Shown here one piece after another: positions 34,456 to 42,974 of a stretch of DNA of 64,000 nt. Position numbers and translations under genes: made by a program. Below the pieces are notes generated by a model. It saw only the letters and a list, made by a program, of their open reading frames with translations, had not been told where the DNA came from and made no database searches. The stretch is taken from contig JBBSPV010000007.1 in NCBI GenBank assembly GCA_038258425.1, positions 39,527-103,526 of the forward strand, in the 5' to 3' direction. The stretch is from DATLGB01 sp038258425. Lineage in GTDB: Bacteria > Actinomycetota > Thermoleophilia > Solirubrobacterales > Solirubrobacteraceae. Positions within the stretch are counted from its first letter, which is position 1, and each line of letters opens with the position of its first letter.

Positions 34456-34912
34456 CGACCGCGTCGACCTGGTGGCGCTGGTGTCTCAGCAGGCTCGTGA
34501 GGACCTGCTCGAGCGTCCTCTCGCCGTCCGCAAAGCGCATCTGTCCCGCCGGGGGCACTGAGTCCAACTGATCGTCGCCGAGCTCTCGGATCGGCGCGAT
34601 CGCGTGTTGCGCGGCCTCAAGACGAGTGAGCAGGAACGTTGAGGTGGACGTCGGAGGATGATGTGCGCCGTGGTGGTCGGGGAAGCGCGGCCCGCCGCCG
34701 GCTCCGATGTCCGCGACGAATTGGGCGATCCGTCGGTAGTTGTCGGCGGTGTGCGCGGCGACGGCCGCGATCGTCCCGTCGCCGAGCTTCCCGCGGCCGG
34801 GGCACGGCTGGTCGAGGCGGCCTGCGCCTGACGTTGAGGAGGAGAGCCGCGCGGTCAGCTCGGCGATCTGGCTGTCGGCCGTCTCGTACAACTCCCGCGC
34901 CCGTAGGCTCAT
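34406..34912 (-). CDS. DinB-like/mycothiol-maleylpyruvate-type helical protein
   Basis: A 168-residue mostly helical protein: ELYETADSQIAELTARLSS, a first metal-type His in VAAHTADNYRRIAQFVADIG, then TLEQVLTSLLRHQRHQVDAV near the end, where paired His could complete a metal site. This pattern fits the DinB/YfiT four-helix family, which includes thiol-dependent transferases and detoxification proteins; catalytic function is not certain. The ATG at 34912 overlaps the stop of the methyltransferase gene. The 3' end overlaps the kinase gene by 50 bp, so a shorter true end is possible. Confidence 0.7.
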   Translation of the reverse strand: MSLRARELYETADSQIAELTARLSSSTSGAGRLDQPCPGRGKLGDGTIAAVAAHTADNYRRIAQFVADIGAGGGPRFPDHHGAHHPPTSTSTFLLTRLEAAQHAIAPIRELGDDQLDSVPPAGQMRFADGERTLEQVLTSLLRHQRHQVDAVATARSGCGCARRHQVR

Positions 34913-35559
34913 GGCGCTGCCGCCGTTCCCGCCGCGGCAGTGACCCACCCGAGCGTGAACCGCTCGCTGGTGGCGTTGTACGCGTCGCGTTGGAGCAGCC
35001 GCCAGGGGCGCCGACGGCAGTCGGCGGCGAACAGGCGGCTCAGAGCGACCGCCAGCGGGCGCCCGAGCAGGGCGTCGCCACGATCGTCCGGGTAGCCGGC
35101 GTCCATGATGGCGAGGCGTCCGCCCGGCCGGATCGAGGACTTCATCACTTCCCAGGCTCCTTGCCAGTCGGGGATCACCGACAGACCGAGTGTGCAGACG
35201 GCGGCGTCGAACGGCTCGTCGAGCTGCTCGCGTCCCGCTGCGCAGACGTCGGCTTGCTGCAGGCGGATGTTCTGCCAGTCTTGCCGGGCGATGCGGGCGT
35301 GTGCGCGATCGAGCATCTCGGGCGTGAGATCGAGGCCGACGAGCTCTCCCGCGGCGCCGATGCGCCGCTCGATCAGCGCGAAGTTCGCGCCCGTGCCGCA
35401 GGCCACGTCGAGCACTCGTTCCCCGGGTTGTAGGTCGAGCAGCTCGATGGCCCGGGCTCGGGCATCGGCGTAGAGCACGCCTTCGAGGTTGGCCCAGTCG
35501 TAGATCGAGGCGACCCGGGCGTAGCGTCGGCGGAGCGTGGCGGTCGATGGCGGGCGCAT
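34909..35559 (-). CDS. UbiE-like class I methyltransferase
   Basis: A 216-residue methyltransferase. YARVASIYDWANLEGVLYAD at the N-terminus, motif I ERVLDVACGTGANFALIERR (about 51-70), GLDLTPEMLDRAHARI, then AVCTLGLSVIPDWQGAWEVM and RPGGRLAIMDAGY. The arrangement follows UbiE/MenG-type small-molecule methyltransferases, although the substrate need not be a quinone. It is coupled to the downstream DinB-like gene (ATGA). The upstream small membrane protein stop lies 4 bp before its ATG, so it belongs to a five-gene minus-strand run with the ABC transporter. Confidence 0.87.
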   Translation of the reverse strand: MRPPSTATLRRRYARVASIYDWANLEGVLYADARARAIELLDLQPGERVLDVACGTGANFALIERRIGAAGELVGLDLTPEMLDRAHARIARQDWQNIRLQQADVCAAGREQLDEPFDAAVCTLGLSVIPDWQGAWEVMKSSIRPGGRLAIMDAGYPDDRGDALLGRPLAVALSRLFAADCRRRPWRLLQRDAYNATSERFTLGWVTAAAGTAAAP

Positions 35560-35563
35560 TCGG

Positions 35564-35698
35564 CTACTGGGGACCGACGACGCCGGTGAGGTGCAGCACC
35601 ACCACGACGAGCACGACGATCGCAATCGTCGCGACGAGCCAGACGGGCGGCCCGCTTCGGCGGGTGGGGTCGGGGTCGTTCTCAGAGAGCGTCGGCAT
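35564..35698 (-). CDS. 44-residue single-pass membrane protein
   Basis: This short gene encodes a polar head (MPTLSENDPDPTRRSGPPVW) and one transmembrane helix (LVATIAIVVLVVVVLHLTG) ending VVGPQ. An AAAGGA ribosome-binding site lies a few bases before the ATG. It fits snugly between the ABC-2 permease stop (10 bp upstream) and the methyltransferase start (4 bp downstream), so it is very likely translated in this operon. Tiny proteins of this shape accompany ABC-2 transporters in other actinobacteria (from memory) and may be regulatory or stabilising subunits. Function unknown. Confidence 0.75.
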   Translation of the reverse strand: MPTLSENDPDPTRRSGPPVWLVATIAIVVLVVVVLHLTGVVGPQ

Positions 35699-35708
35699 CG
35701 AGGTCCTT

Positions 35709-36458
35709 TCAGTGGACGTCGCGGTGGGCGGTGAGCAGGGAGCCGGTCAGACCGGCGAGTGCGGCGTAGGCGGCGAGCAGCGCGACGCCGACGGCGGGCG
35801 TGACGAGGCTGTCCGGGAGTTGCGTCTGGATCGCGCCGGCGGCGGCCCCGGCGCTCGCCTCGGGAGCGAACTTGGCGACGGCCGGCACGTTGCCGAGCAG
35901 GAGCGGCTCGAGGAACAGCAGCCACAGGCACAGGCCGACGACCGTCGCGACCTGGCTGCGCACGGCGGCGCCGACGCCCACGCCGATGGCCGCGAAGAGG
36001 GCCGCGGCGGCCGCTCCGCCGGCGAGCAGCTGGGCGTAGTCGTCGCCGCCGAGCTCGTTGTGGCCGCCGCGCGCGGCGAGTCCCGCGGCTTCGGCGCCGG
36101 CGGTGAGCGCTTGGGCGATCAGGCCGATGCCCGCACCGGCGAGCGCGCTCGCCGCGACTTTCGCGGCGATCACGCGCGTACGGCTTGGCGTGACGAGGAG
36201 GGTGGGGCGGATCGTGCCGGTGCGAAACTCGCCGGTGATCGACAGCGCGCCCAGGAGCGCCGCGAAGAGCGCCCCGATGGTGGTGCCCAGACCGAGGATC
36301 CTCAGCTGGCTGTCCTCGAGCGAGAGGTCGGCGACACTGAAGCTCAGGACGTGTAGGGCGACGATGAGCAGGGCGAGAGCGACCAGCCAGGCGATCAGAA
36401 GGAGACTTGTGCGGGTGGAGCGCAGCTTGAGCAGCTCCGAGCGCAGCTGGGCGGTCAT
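35709..36458 (-). CDS. ABC-2-type transporter permease
   Basis: A 249-residue membrane subunit with about six hydrophobic segments. It starts with the typical ABC-2 amphipathic lead RSELLKLRSTRTSLLLIAWL, has a TGEFRTGTIRPTLLVTPSR loop and a C-terminal helix before HRDVH. ABC-2 permeases of this size export drugs, lipids or peptides as dimers. Its ATG overlaps the ATPase stop, giving a standard two-gene exporter. The divergent DesK/NarL two-component pair is the probable regulator. Confidence 0.88.
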   Translation of the reverse strand: MTAQLRSELLKLRSTRTSLLLIAWLVALALLIVALHVLSFSVADLSLEDSQLRILGLGTTIGALFAALLGALSITGEFRTGTIRPTLLVTPSRTRVIAAKVAASALAGAGIGLIAQALTAGAEAAGLAARGGHNELGGDDYAQLLAGGAAAAALFAAIGVGVGAAVRSQVATVVGLCLWLLFLEPLLLGNVPAVAKFAPEASAGAAAGAIQTQLPDSLVTPAVGVALLAAYAALAGLTGSLLTAHRDVH

Positions 36459-37201
36459 GCCGTGAGTTCCAGGTAGAGCGCTTCCAGCGCGCTTGGGTCT
36501 GCGAGCTCGTCGATGCGCCGGGCCGCGACCAGGCGGCCGCCGCTGACGATCAGGATGGAGTCGACGGTCTGTGCCATTTCGGCGAGGACGTGGCTGGAGA
36601 TCAGCACGGTGCGGCCGGCGTCGGCGAAGCGGCGCAGGAAGCCGCGCAGCCAGTGGATGCCGGCTGGGTCGAGTCCGTTCCCGGGCTCGTCGAGGATCAG
36701 CAGCTCGGGTTCCCCGAGCAGCGCGCCGGCCAACCCCAGACGCTGGCGCATGCCGAGCGAGTAGGTGCGCACGGGCCGGTCGGCCGCAGCGCTCAGCTCG
36801 ACGAGGGCCAAGACCTCCTCCACCCGGTCGAAGTCGATCTCGGCGGCCAGCGCCAGCACCCGGAGGTGGTTGCGTCCGGAGCGCCCCGGATCGAAGTCGT
36901 CGGACTCCAGCACCGCTCCGACCCGCCGGCTCGGCCGCTCGAGCGCCTGATACGGCCCTCCGAACACCGCGGCCGTGCCCGATGTCGGCGCGGCGAGACC
37001 GAGGAGGAGCCGCAGCGTGGTGGTCTTGCCGGCGCCGTTCGGGCCCAGCAGTCCGGTGACCGTCCCGTGCTCGAGGGTGAACGTCAGGTCGTCGACGGCC
37101 GCCACGTCGCCATAGCGCTTGCTCAGGTTCGTTGCGCTGAGGGCCGGCTGAGCCGGCCGCGGCGCCTCAGCCGCCGCAGGAGGTTGGGTCGCGTCGTGCA
37201 T
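36455..37201 (-). CDS. ABC transporter ATP-binding protein (DrrA/BcrA type)
   Basis: A 248-residue ATPase with Walker A GPNGAGKTTTLRLLLG (about 53-68), signature YSLGMRQRLGLAGAL, Walker B LLILDEPGNGLDPAG and switch His in SSHVLAEM. The N-terminal 20 residues are a Pro/Ala-rich leader. DrrA/BcrA-type subunits pair with ABC-2 permeases for drug or peptide export. It heads the minus-strand run (ATPase, permease, 44-residue protein, methyltransferase, DinB-like protein), divergent from the DesK-type kinase 106 bp away. Confidence 0.92.
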   Translation of the reverse strand: MHDATQPPAAAEAPRPAQPALSATNLSKRYGDVAAVDDLTFTLEHGTVTGLLGPNGAGKTTTLRLLLGLAAPTSGTAAVFGGPYQALERPSRRVGAVLESDDFDPGRSGRNHLRVLALAAEIDFDRVEEVLALVELSAAADRPVRTYSLGMRQRLGLAGALLGEPELLILDEPGNGLDPAGIHWLRGFLRRFADAGRTVLISSHVLAEMAQTVDSILIVSGGRLVAARRIDELADPSALEALYLELTA

Positions 37202-37307
37202 CGACCCCGATCCTCGAGCCCGGGGACGCGGGCCGCATGGGCCGCGCGCCGTATTCGATCTACTCCTGCAGGCGTATGCGTCGGCCCCGAGCGGCGGTTA
37301 CCGTCGC

Positions 37308-38447
37308 TTGCTCGTGCCACGCCGTGCTCCAGCTCTTGCCGATGCCCTGGTGCCGCCGCTGGTCGCCGCGGTGATCGCCTTCGGCGGCTTGGCTCACAGC
37401 GGGGACGCCCGGGTGGGGCCGCTGGCGCTCGGATGTGCCGCGGGCCTTTCGCTGTTCGCGCGCCGCCGCGCCCCTGTGGCGACGCTGATCGTCTCGGGAG
37501 CGCTGACGCTCGTCCTCTTGCACCTGGCACCCGAGGCCGGCGCCACGGCGGTCATCGCGCCGGCCGTCGCGCTCTATTCCCTCGCGCTGCGCAGGGGCAG
37601 CCGCGCACGAGTCCTCGCTGCGGCCGCGGCCGTCGTGGCCATCGTCCTAGCCGACATCCCGCAGGACGGTGGCCCGACCCTGCTCCAGACCCTCGGGCAC
37701 GCCCTGCTGGTCGCCATCCCGCTCCTGATCGCCGACGTCCACCGCATGCGCCACGCAAACGTCGCGCTGCTGCAGGAGCGTGTCGAGCTCGCGGAACGCA
37801 CTCGCGAGCAGGAAGCACAGCGGCGTGCCCAACAGGAGCGTCTGCGCATCGCTCGCGACCTGCACGACGTCGTCGCCCATACCCTCACGACCATCAACGT
37901 GCAGGCCTCCACGGCCGGCGAGTTGCTCGATCGCCGCCCCGAACACGTCCGAAGCGCCCTGGCGATCATCGAGAACGCCAGCCGGGATGCGGTCGACGAG
38001 TTGCGGGCGATCCTCGGAGTGCTGCGCGGCGACGAGGGCGACGCGCCGCTGAAGCCCGCTCCAGGCCTCGACGACCTCCCGGACCTGGTGCGGCGGACAC
38101 GCGAGGACGACGTCGACGTGGACCTGGAAGTGCTCGGCGAGCGTCCGCCCCGGCTGTCCGAGGCGGTGTCGCTGGCCGCATACCGCATCGTGCAGGAGTC
38201 GCTCACCAACGCCCGTCGGCATGCCGAGGGGGCACCGGTCAGCATCGCGCTTTCCTTCGGCCCCGAGCGGCTCGGCGTGGTGATCGAGAACGGCGCAGCC
38301 GCGTCCGACCACGCCAACGGCCGGGGCGCCAGCGTCGGCATCATAGGCATGGGCGAGCGGGCCGCCGCCGTCGGCGGCACCGTTGCCGCACGACGACTGT
38401 CACGGGGATTCCGGGTCGACGCCGAACTGCCCTACAACCCGGCATGA
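37308..38447 (+). CDS. DesK/NarX-type sensor histidine kinase (HisKA_3)
   Basis: A 379-residue kinase. The N-terminal 130 residues contain about four or five transmembrane helices with almost no external domain, an intramembrane-sensing layout. A coiled-coil (LLQERVELAERTREQEAQRR) leads into HisKA_3 with His186 (IARDLHDVVAHTLT). The ATPase domain has AYRIVQESLTNARRHA and GIIGMGERAAAVGG. It starts at TTG 37308 or GTG 37314. It overlaps the response regulator (ATGA) and is divergent from an ABC-2 exporter, the usual setting of envelope-stress or drug-sensing LiaS/DesK-type kinases. Confidence 0.9.
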   Translation: MLVPRRAPALADALVPPLVAAVIAFGGLAHSGDARVGPLALGCAAGLSLFARRRAPVATLIVSGALTLVLLHLAPEAGATAVIAPAVALYSLALRRGSRARVLAAAAAVVAIVLADIPQDGGPTLLQTLGHALLVAIPLLIADVHRMRHANVALLQERVELAERTREQEAQRRAQQERLRIARDLHDVVAHTLTTINVQASTAGELLDRRPEHVRSALAIIENASRDAVDELRAILGVLRGDEGDAPLKPAPGLDDLPDLVRRTREDDVDVDLEVLGERPPRLSEAVSLAAYRIVQESLTNARRHAEGAPVSIALSFGPERLGVVIENGAAASDHANGRGASVGIIGMGERAAAVGGTVAARRLSRGFRVDAELPYNPA

Positions 38448-39100
38448 TCCGCGTCGTCGTCGCCGACGACCAGGCCGCGGTGCGCGGTGCCTTCGCCGCA
38501 CTCATCGACGCCCACGACGAGATGACGACCGTCGGAGAAGCCGCCAACGGCCGCGAGGCACTCGACCTCGCCCGCCGCACGTTCCCCCACGTCGTCCTCA
38601 TGGACATCCGGATGCCGCTCCTCAACGGGCTGGAAGCGACCCGTCTCATCTGCTCCGACCCACACCTCGAGAGGACCAAGGTGCTCGTCCTCACCACCTT
38701 CGACCTCGACGAGTACGTCTACGCAGCCCTGCGCAGCGGAGCCAGCGGTTTCCTGCTCAAGCACACCCCGCCGCGCGAACTGCTGCGCGCCATCGAAATC
38801 GTCGCCGCCGGGGACGCCCTGCTCGCGCCGAGCGTCACGCGCCGCCTGATCGCCGAGTTCGCCGCCCGCCGGGATCCCGCCGAGCCCCTGGCTGCGCTCG
38901 CCGAGTTGACCGATCGCGAGCGCGAGATCACCCGGCTCGTGGCCCGGGGCCTGACCAACGCCGAGATCGCCGACCGGCTGACCATCAGCCCGCTCACCGC
39001 CAAGACCCACGTCAGCAACGTGCTGCGCAAGCTCGGCTGCCGCGACCGCGCCGCACTCGTGGCGGTCGCCTACGAGTCCGGACTGGTCGGCCACGACTGA
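38444..39100 (+). CDS. NarL/LuxR-family response regulator
   Basis: A 218-residue regulator. The receiver domain has Asp54 (VVLMDIRMPLLNG) and Lys in FLLKHTPPREL, with acidic pair VADDQ at residues 7-9. The C-terminal LuxR helix-turn-helix reads LTDREREITRLVARGLTNAE and IADRLTISPLTAKTHVSN. It is translated in overlap with its kinase and probably activates the divergent ABC exporter operon. The following 166 bp up to tRNA-Thr hold no supported gene. Confidence 0.93.
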   Translation: MIRVVVADDQAAVRGAFAALIDAHDEMTTVGEAANGREALDLARRTFPHVVLMDIRMPLLNGLEATRLICSDPHLERTKVLVLTTFDLDEYVYAALRSGASGFLLKHTPPRELLRAIEIVAAGDALLAPSVTRRLIAEFAARRDPAEPLAALAELTDREREITRLVARGLTNAEIADRLTISPLTAKTHVSNVLRKLGCRDRAALVAVAYESGLVGHD

Positions 39101-39266
39101 CATGGCTGTGGGTTTGTCACCGCTCCCTGCGGTGTCTCGCCGAATCGAGCGGACTGACGGTCGAGCGCAATGGCGGGTGCCGGCGAAACGGCTCGGCCTC
39201 AACGACTCACGGCCCTACGACCTGCGGGCGATCTGGTGTCGCTGCAGACTCCGCGACCCCGAGCCA

Positions 39267-39339
<73 letters not shown>

Positions 39340-39472
39340 AGGTTGGGCGAGAAGGGTAGCGCTCGGCCGGCTCCCGGGAGAGCGCCCGGCCGGGCCGGCG
39401 CCGGCCTCGAACAAGTGTCCATAACGCCGGGCGCGGCTCGCGCGGACGACCGGGTGTGCCGAGCGCGTACCC

Positions 39473-40015
39473 ATGCGACGTTCCGCATGGATGCTCAGTG
39501 CTGCGGCGATCCTCGTCCCGGCTCTGCCGGCCGTTCCGGCGCACGCGCAGACCTGCCCCGGCGCGGACGCCAGGCCCACGCGATCCCGGCCGGCCGCGAC
39601 CGGCCGGGCGACGCTGTGTCTCGTCAACGCCAGGCGCGCGCGGGCCGGGCTGCCCCGGCTGCGGGCGAACCCGCATCTGCGCAGGGCGGCGACCCGGTAC
39701 TCGCGCGACATGGTCAGGCGCCACTACTTCGGCCACGTCTCCCCCAGGGGCGCGACGATGCTCAGGCGGGTCGTCGCAGCCGGCTACCGCACGGCGGGCA
39801 GGCGGTTCCAGGTCGCGGAGAACCTCGGCTACGCGACGGGCGCACGCGCGACGCCGCGCCGGACCGTCCGAGCCTGGATGGCCTCGCCCGGGCACCGCGC
39901 CAACATCCTGAGCCCGGGCCTGCGCGAGGGCGGCGTCGGGGTGGCCCTCGGCGCGCCGTTCGGCGGCGGCGGTGGCACCTGGACGCTCGACTTCGGGCGC
40001 CGCAGCCGTCCGTGA
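39473..40015 (+). CDS. Secreted CAP-domain (SCP/PR-1-like) protein
   Basis: A 180-residue exported protein. A signal peptide (RRSAWMLSAAAILVPALPAV, AHA cleavage near residue 25) is followed by a CAP domain: LVNARRARAGLPRLRANPHL, RHYFGHVSPRGATM, VAENLGYATG and WMASPGHRANILSP. The two His and Glu of the CAP cleft are kept. Bacterial CAP proteins are extracytoplasmic, with proposed lipid-binding, protease-like or cell-wall roles. It stands alone between tRNA-Thr and a lipase-like gene. Confidence 0.9.
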   Translation: MRRSAWMLSAAAILVPALPAVPAHAQTCPGADARPTRSRPAATGRATLCLVNARRARAGLPRLRANPHLRRAATRYSRDMVRRHYFGHVSPRGATMLRRVVAAGYRTAGRRFQVAENLGYATGARATPRRTVRAWMASPGHRANILSPGLREGGVGVALGAPFGGGGGTWTLDFGRRSRP

Positions 40016-40067
40016 GGTGCCGCACGCGCGCGGCGCTCCGTCCGCACGGGCGGTGTAGCGTGGCGGC

Positions 40068-41249
40068 ATGGTCGAGTCCCGCAGCGAGGTCGACGCGCTC
40101 GGCCGCCTCGCCGGCCTGACCACCGACCGGATGGTCACCAGCCCGGCCCAGGGCGTCCACGAGGCCGTCGCCGAACGGGTCTTCGGGTCGCTCGGCCCCG
40201 CTGCCCTCCCGGTCCGGGCCGTCCACGACGGCGTCAGCACGCTCGTCTACGCCGGGGTCCGCGCGGGCCTGGGCCACGGTGCCCGGCTCGCCGCGGCGGC
40301 CGCCCGTGCCCGCGGCCAGGAGCCGCAGGCGGTGACGCGCTCGCCGCGCGGGGCCAAGGTCGTCGCCGCCGCCAACGCCCTCGTGGGCCACGAGCTCGCC
40401 GCCGACGACGACCCGCTCGCCATCCCCATGCGGCTCTGGGCCGCCGGGCGGCCACTGGATCCGAACGGCCCGGCCCTGGGCGCCGCCTTCGGCGACGCGA
40501 CGCCGAAGCTCGCGGTCTTCGTCCACGGCCTGGGCGAGACGGAGCACGCGTGGCGGCTCGGCACCGACGAGCCCTACGGCGAGCTGATGCGGCGCGAGGC
40601 GGGCTGGACGCCACTGTTCGTCCGCTACAACACCGGCCTGCCGGTCGCCGAGAACGGCCGCTGCCTCTCCCGGCTGCTCGAGGACCTGGTCGCCCACTGG
40701 CCCGTCCGGACCCAGTCGCTTGCGCTGGTCGGACACTCCATGGGCGGACTCGTGGCCCGGGCGGCGGGACAGCTCGCCGTCGGTGAGGACGCCGCCTGGC
40801 GCCGCCACCTGACCCACGTCGCGTGCCTCGGCACGCCGCACCAGGGGGCGCCGCTCGAGCAGGGCGTGCACGCGCTGGCCGGCCTGCTCGCGTGGGTGCC
40901 GGAGGCCGCGCCGTTCGGCCGCGTCCTGGACCAGCGCAGCGCCGGCATCCGCGACCTGCGGCGGGGCATCGACGCCGGGCCGCTGCTCGACGACGTCCAC
41001 CACCTGTTCCTCGGCGCCACCGTCACCGCGAGCGCGTCGCACCCCGTCGGGCTCGTGCTCGGCGACCTGCTCGTGCGGTCGGACAGCGCCGCCGGGCCGG
41101 CGGACTGCGACATCCAGGTCGACGACGTCCGCCAGCTCGGCGGGCTCAACCACTTCCACCTGCTCAACCACCCCCGCGTCTTCGCGCACCTGCGAGCGTT
41201 CCTCGCGCGCGAGGCACCGCCACGGCGCCGGCTCCCCCGCTCCGCGTGA
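40068..41249 (+). CDS. PGAP1/lipase-like alpha/beta hydrolase
   Basis: A 393-residue hydrolase. The N-terminal 130 residues are helical and family-specific. The catalytic part opens with LAVFVHGLGETEHAW (oxyanion loop), then the nucleophile LVGHSMGGLVARAAG and ACLGTPHQGAPLEQGVHALA, typical of esterases that act on lipid-like esters. A His near the end (LGGLNHFHLLNHP) completes the triad. No signal peptide is visible. A 7-bp GC hairpin follows the stop, after which the universal stress gene begins. Confidence 0.85.
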   Translation: MVESRSEVDALGRLAGLTTDRMVTSPAQGVHEAVAERVFGSLGPAALPVRAVHDGVSTLVYAGVRAGLGHGARLAAAAARARGQEPQAVTRSPRGAKVVAAANALVGHELAADDDPLAIPMRLWAAGRPLDPNGPALGAAFGDATPKLAVFVHGLGETEHAWRLGTDEPYGELMRREAGWTPLFVRYNTGLPVAENGRCLSRLLEDLVAHWPVRTQSLALVGHSMGGLVARAAGQLAVGEDAAWRRHLTHVACLGTPHQGAPLEQGVHALAGLLAWVPEAAPFGRVLDQRSAGIRDLRRGIDAGPLLDDVHHLFLGATVTASASHPVGLVLGDLLVRSDSAAGPADCDIQVDDVRQLGGLNHFHLLNHPRVFAHLRAFLAREAPPRRRLPRSA

Positions 41250-41253
41250 GCCC

Positions 41254-41272
41254 GCGCGCGCCGGTCGCGCGC
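41254..41272 (+). terminator. Possible hairpin terminator after lipase-like gene
   Basis: GCGCGCG (41254-41260) and CGCGCGC (41266-41272) form a 7-bp stem with a CCGGT loop starting four bases after the stop codon. There is no T-run. It is short and alternating GC, so chance is possible. Confidence 0.4.
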
Positions 41273-41328
41273 ACGGCAGCGCCGGCGGTAGGCTGCGGCC
41301 TGGCCGTCCCTCTCGTCCCAGGAGCCCC

Positions 41329-41784
41329 ATGAGCGACACCCGACGCCCCGTCATCGTCTGCGGCTACGACGGATCCCCGACCGGCAAGGCGGCGCTCCAG
41401 GCCGCCGTCGAGCGCGTCGGCGACGGCCAGCTCGTGGTCGTGCACGCGTCCGTCATCCCCGTCGGGTACGGCGGCGTGAGCTACGGCTCGCTCGTGGACG
41501 ACATCCGCGCGGCCTCCCAGCGCACGGTCGACGAGCTCCCCGGTGTCGAGCCCGGGCTCGCCGATGTGTCGTGGGAGGCTCGCCAGCCCGTCGGCCCGGC
41601 CGCCCGGGAGCTGAACGCCGTCGCGCAGGAGGTCGACGCCGACATGATCGTCATCGGCAGCCGCGGCGTCGGCTCCGTGCACGCACTGCTCGGCAGCGTC
41701 GCCTACGAGACGATCCACCTGGCCGCGTGCCCCGTGCTCGTCGTCCCCGAGGCCGCCCTCGGGGACGCCCCGACTCAACGGTAG
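41329..41784 (+). CDS. Universal stress protein (UspA domain)
   Basis: A 151-residue single Usp domain. It opens VIVCGYDGSPTGKAALQAAV and closes with the ATP-binding loop GSRGVGSVHALLGSVAYETI (G-2x-G-9x-G-S/T) and CPVLVVPEAA. ATP-binding Usp proteins respond to starvation, hypoxia or redox stress. An AGGAG ribosome-binding site sits 5 bases before the ATG. Its last 10 bp overlap the convergent glutaryl-CoA dehydrogenase. Confidence 0.92.
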   Translation: MSDTRRPVIVCGYDGSPTGKAALQAAVERVGDGQLVVVHASVIPVGYGGVSYGSLVDDIRAASQRTVDELPGVEPGLADVSWEARQPVGPAARELNAVAQEVDADMIVIGSRGVGSVHALLGSVAYETIHLAACPVLVVPEAALGDAPTQR

Positions 41785-42974
41785 GCGGAGATCCCGGTCA
41801 GCGCCTGGCCGAGCACGAGCGTGTGGATCTCGGCCGTACCCTCGTAGGTGACGACCGACTCGAGGTTGTTCATGTGGCGCATGACGGGATACTCGAGCGT
41901 GATCCCGTTGGCGCCGAGGATCTGGCGGGCCTCGCGGGAGACCTCGAGCGCGCCGTTGACGTTGGCGAGCTTGCCCATCGACACGTGCTCCGGCCGGCCC
42001 CGGCCGGCGTCCTTGAGCCGGCCGATGTGGAGCGCCAGCAGCGTGCCCCGGTTGACCTCGACGGCCATGTCGGCGAGCTTCTTCTGCGTGAGCTGGAAGC
42101 CCGCGATGGGCCGGTCGAACTGCTCGCGGGTCTTCGCGTACTCCAGGGCGGACTCGAGGCAGGCGCGCCCGGCGCCGACGGCGCCGTAGACGATCCCGAA
42201 GCGGGCCTCGTTGAGGCAGGCGAGCGCGGACTTCGTGCCCGCCGACTCCGGCAGCAGCGCGTCCGCGGGCACCCGCACGTCCTCGAGCACGAGCTCGGAG
42301 GAGACCGACGCCCGCAGGGACAGCTTGCGGTGGATCTCCGGCGCGCTCAGCCCGTCGGTGTCCGTGGGCACGAGGAAGCCGCGGACGCCGTCCTCGGTCC
42401 GCGCCCACACGACGGCGACATCGGCGATCGAGCCGTTGGTGATCCACATCTTCGCGCCGTTGAGGACCCAGTCGTCGCCGTCGCGCTTGGCGCGCGTCGC
42501 CATCCCGCCGGGGTTGGAGCCGTGGTCGGGCTCCGTCAGGCCGAAGCAGCCGATCAGCTCACCGGCCGCCATGCCGGGCAGCCACTGCTGCTTGTGCTCC
42601 TCCGAGCCGAAGCGGTGGATGGCGAACATCGCCAGCGACCCCTGGACGGAGACGAGCGAGCGGATGCCGGAGTCGCCCGCCTCGAGCTCCATGCAGGCCA
42701 GCCCGTAGGCCGTCGCGCTCGAGCCCGCGCACCCGTAGCCCTCGAGGTGCATGCCGAGCAGGCCGAGGTCGCCGAAGGCCTTGGCGAGCTCGCGGGCCGG
42801 CAGAACGCCCTCGTCGAACCAGCCACCGACGTGGGGCACGATCTCCTTGCCCACGTAGCTGCGGACGGTGTCGCGGATCAGCCGCTCCTCGTCCGAGAGC
42901 AGCCAGTCGGTGTCGAGGAGGTCGGCGGGGTTGATCTGGGCCGTCGTTGGTTCGGCCTCGGCGGTGGAGCTCAT
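41775..42974 (-). CDS. gcdH: Glutaryl-CoA dehydrogenase-like acyl-CoA dehydrogenase
   Basis: A 399-residue acyl-CoA dehydrogenase. FGLTEPDHGSNPGGMATRAK and MWITNGSIADVAVVWAR fit the GcdH subgroup, as do the C-terminal YPVMRHMNNLESVVTYEGTA (catalytic Glu in YEGT) and EIHTLVLGQALTG. GcdH oxidises and decarboxylates glutaryl-CoA to crotonyl-CoA in lysine and tryptophan breakdown. It overlaps the acyl-ACP thioesterase-like gene (ATGA at 42971), so both are co-expressed, an unusual pairing. The N-terminal 20 residues are a variable leader. Confidence 0.88.
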   Translation of the reverse strand: MSSTAEAEPTTAQINPADLLDTDWLLSDEERLIRDTVRSYVGKEIVPHVGGWFDEGVLPARELAKAFGDLGLLGMHLEGYGCAGSSATAYGLACMELEAGDSGIRSLVSVQGSLAMFAIHRFGSEEHKQQWLPGMAAGELIGCFGLTEPDHGSNPGGMATRAKRDGDDWVLNGAKMWITNGSIADVAVVWARTEDGVRGFLVPTDTDGLSAPEIHRKLSLRASVSSELVLEDVRVPADALLPESAGTKSALACLNEARFGIVYGAVGAGRACLESALEYAKTREQFDRPIAGFQLTQKKLADMAVEVNRGTLLALHIGRLKDAGRGRPEHVSMGKLANVNGALEVSREARQILGANGITLEYPVMRHMNNLESVVTYEGTAEIHTLVLGQALTGISAYR

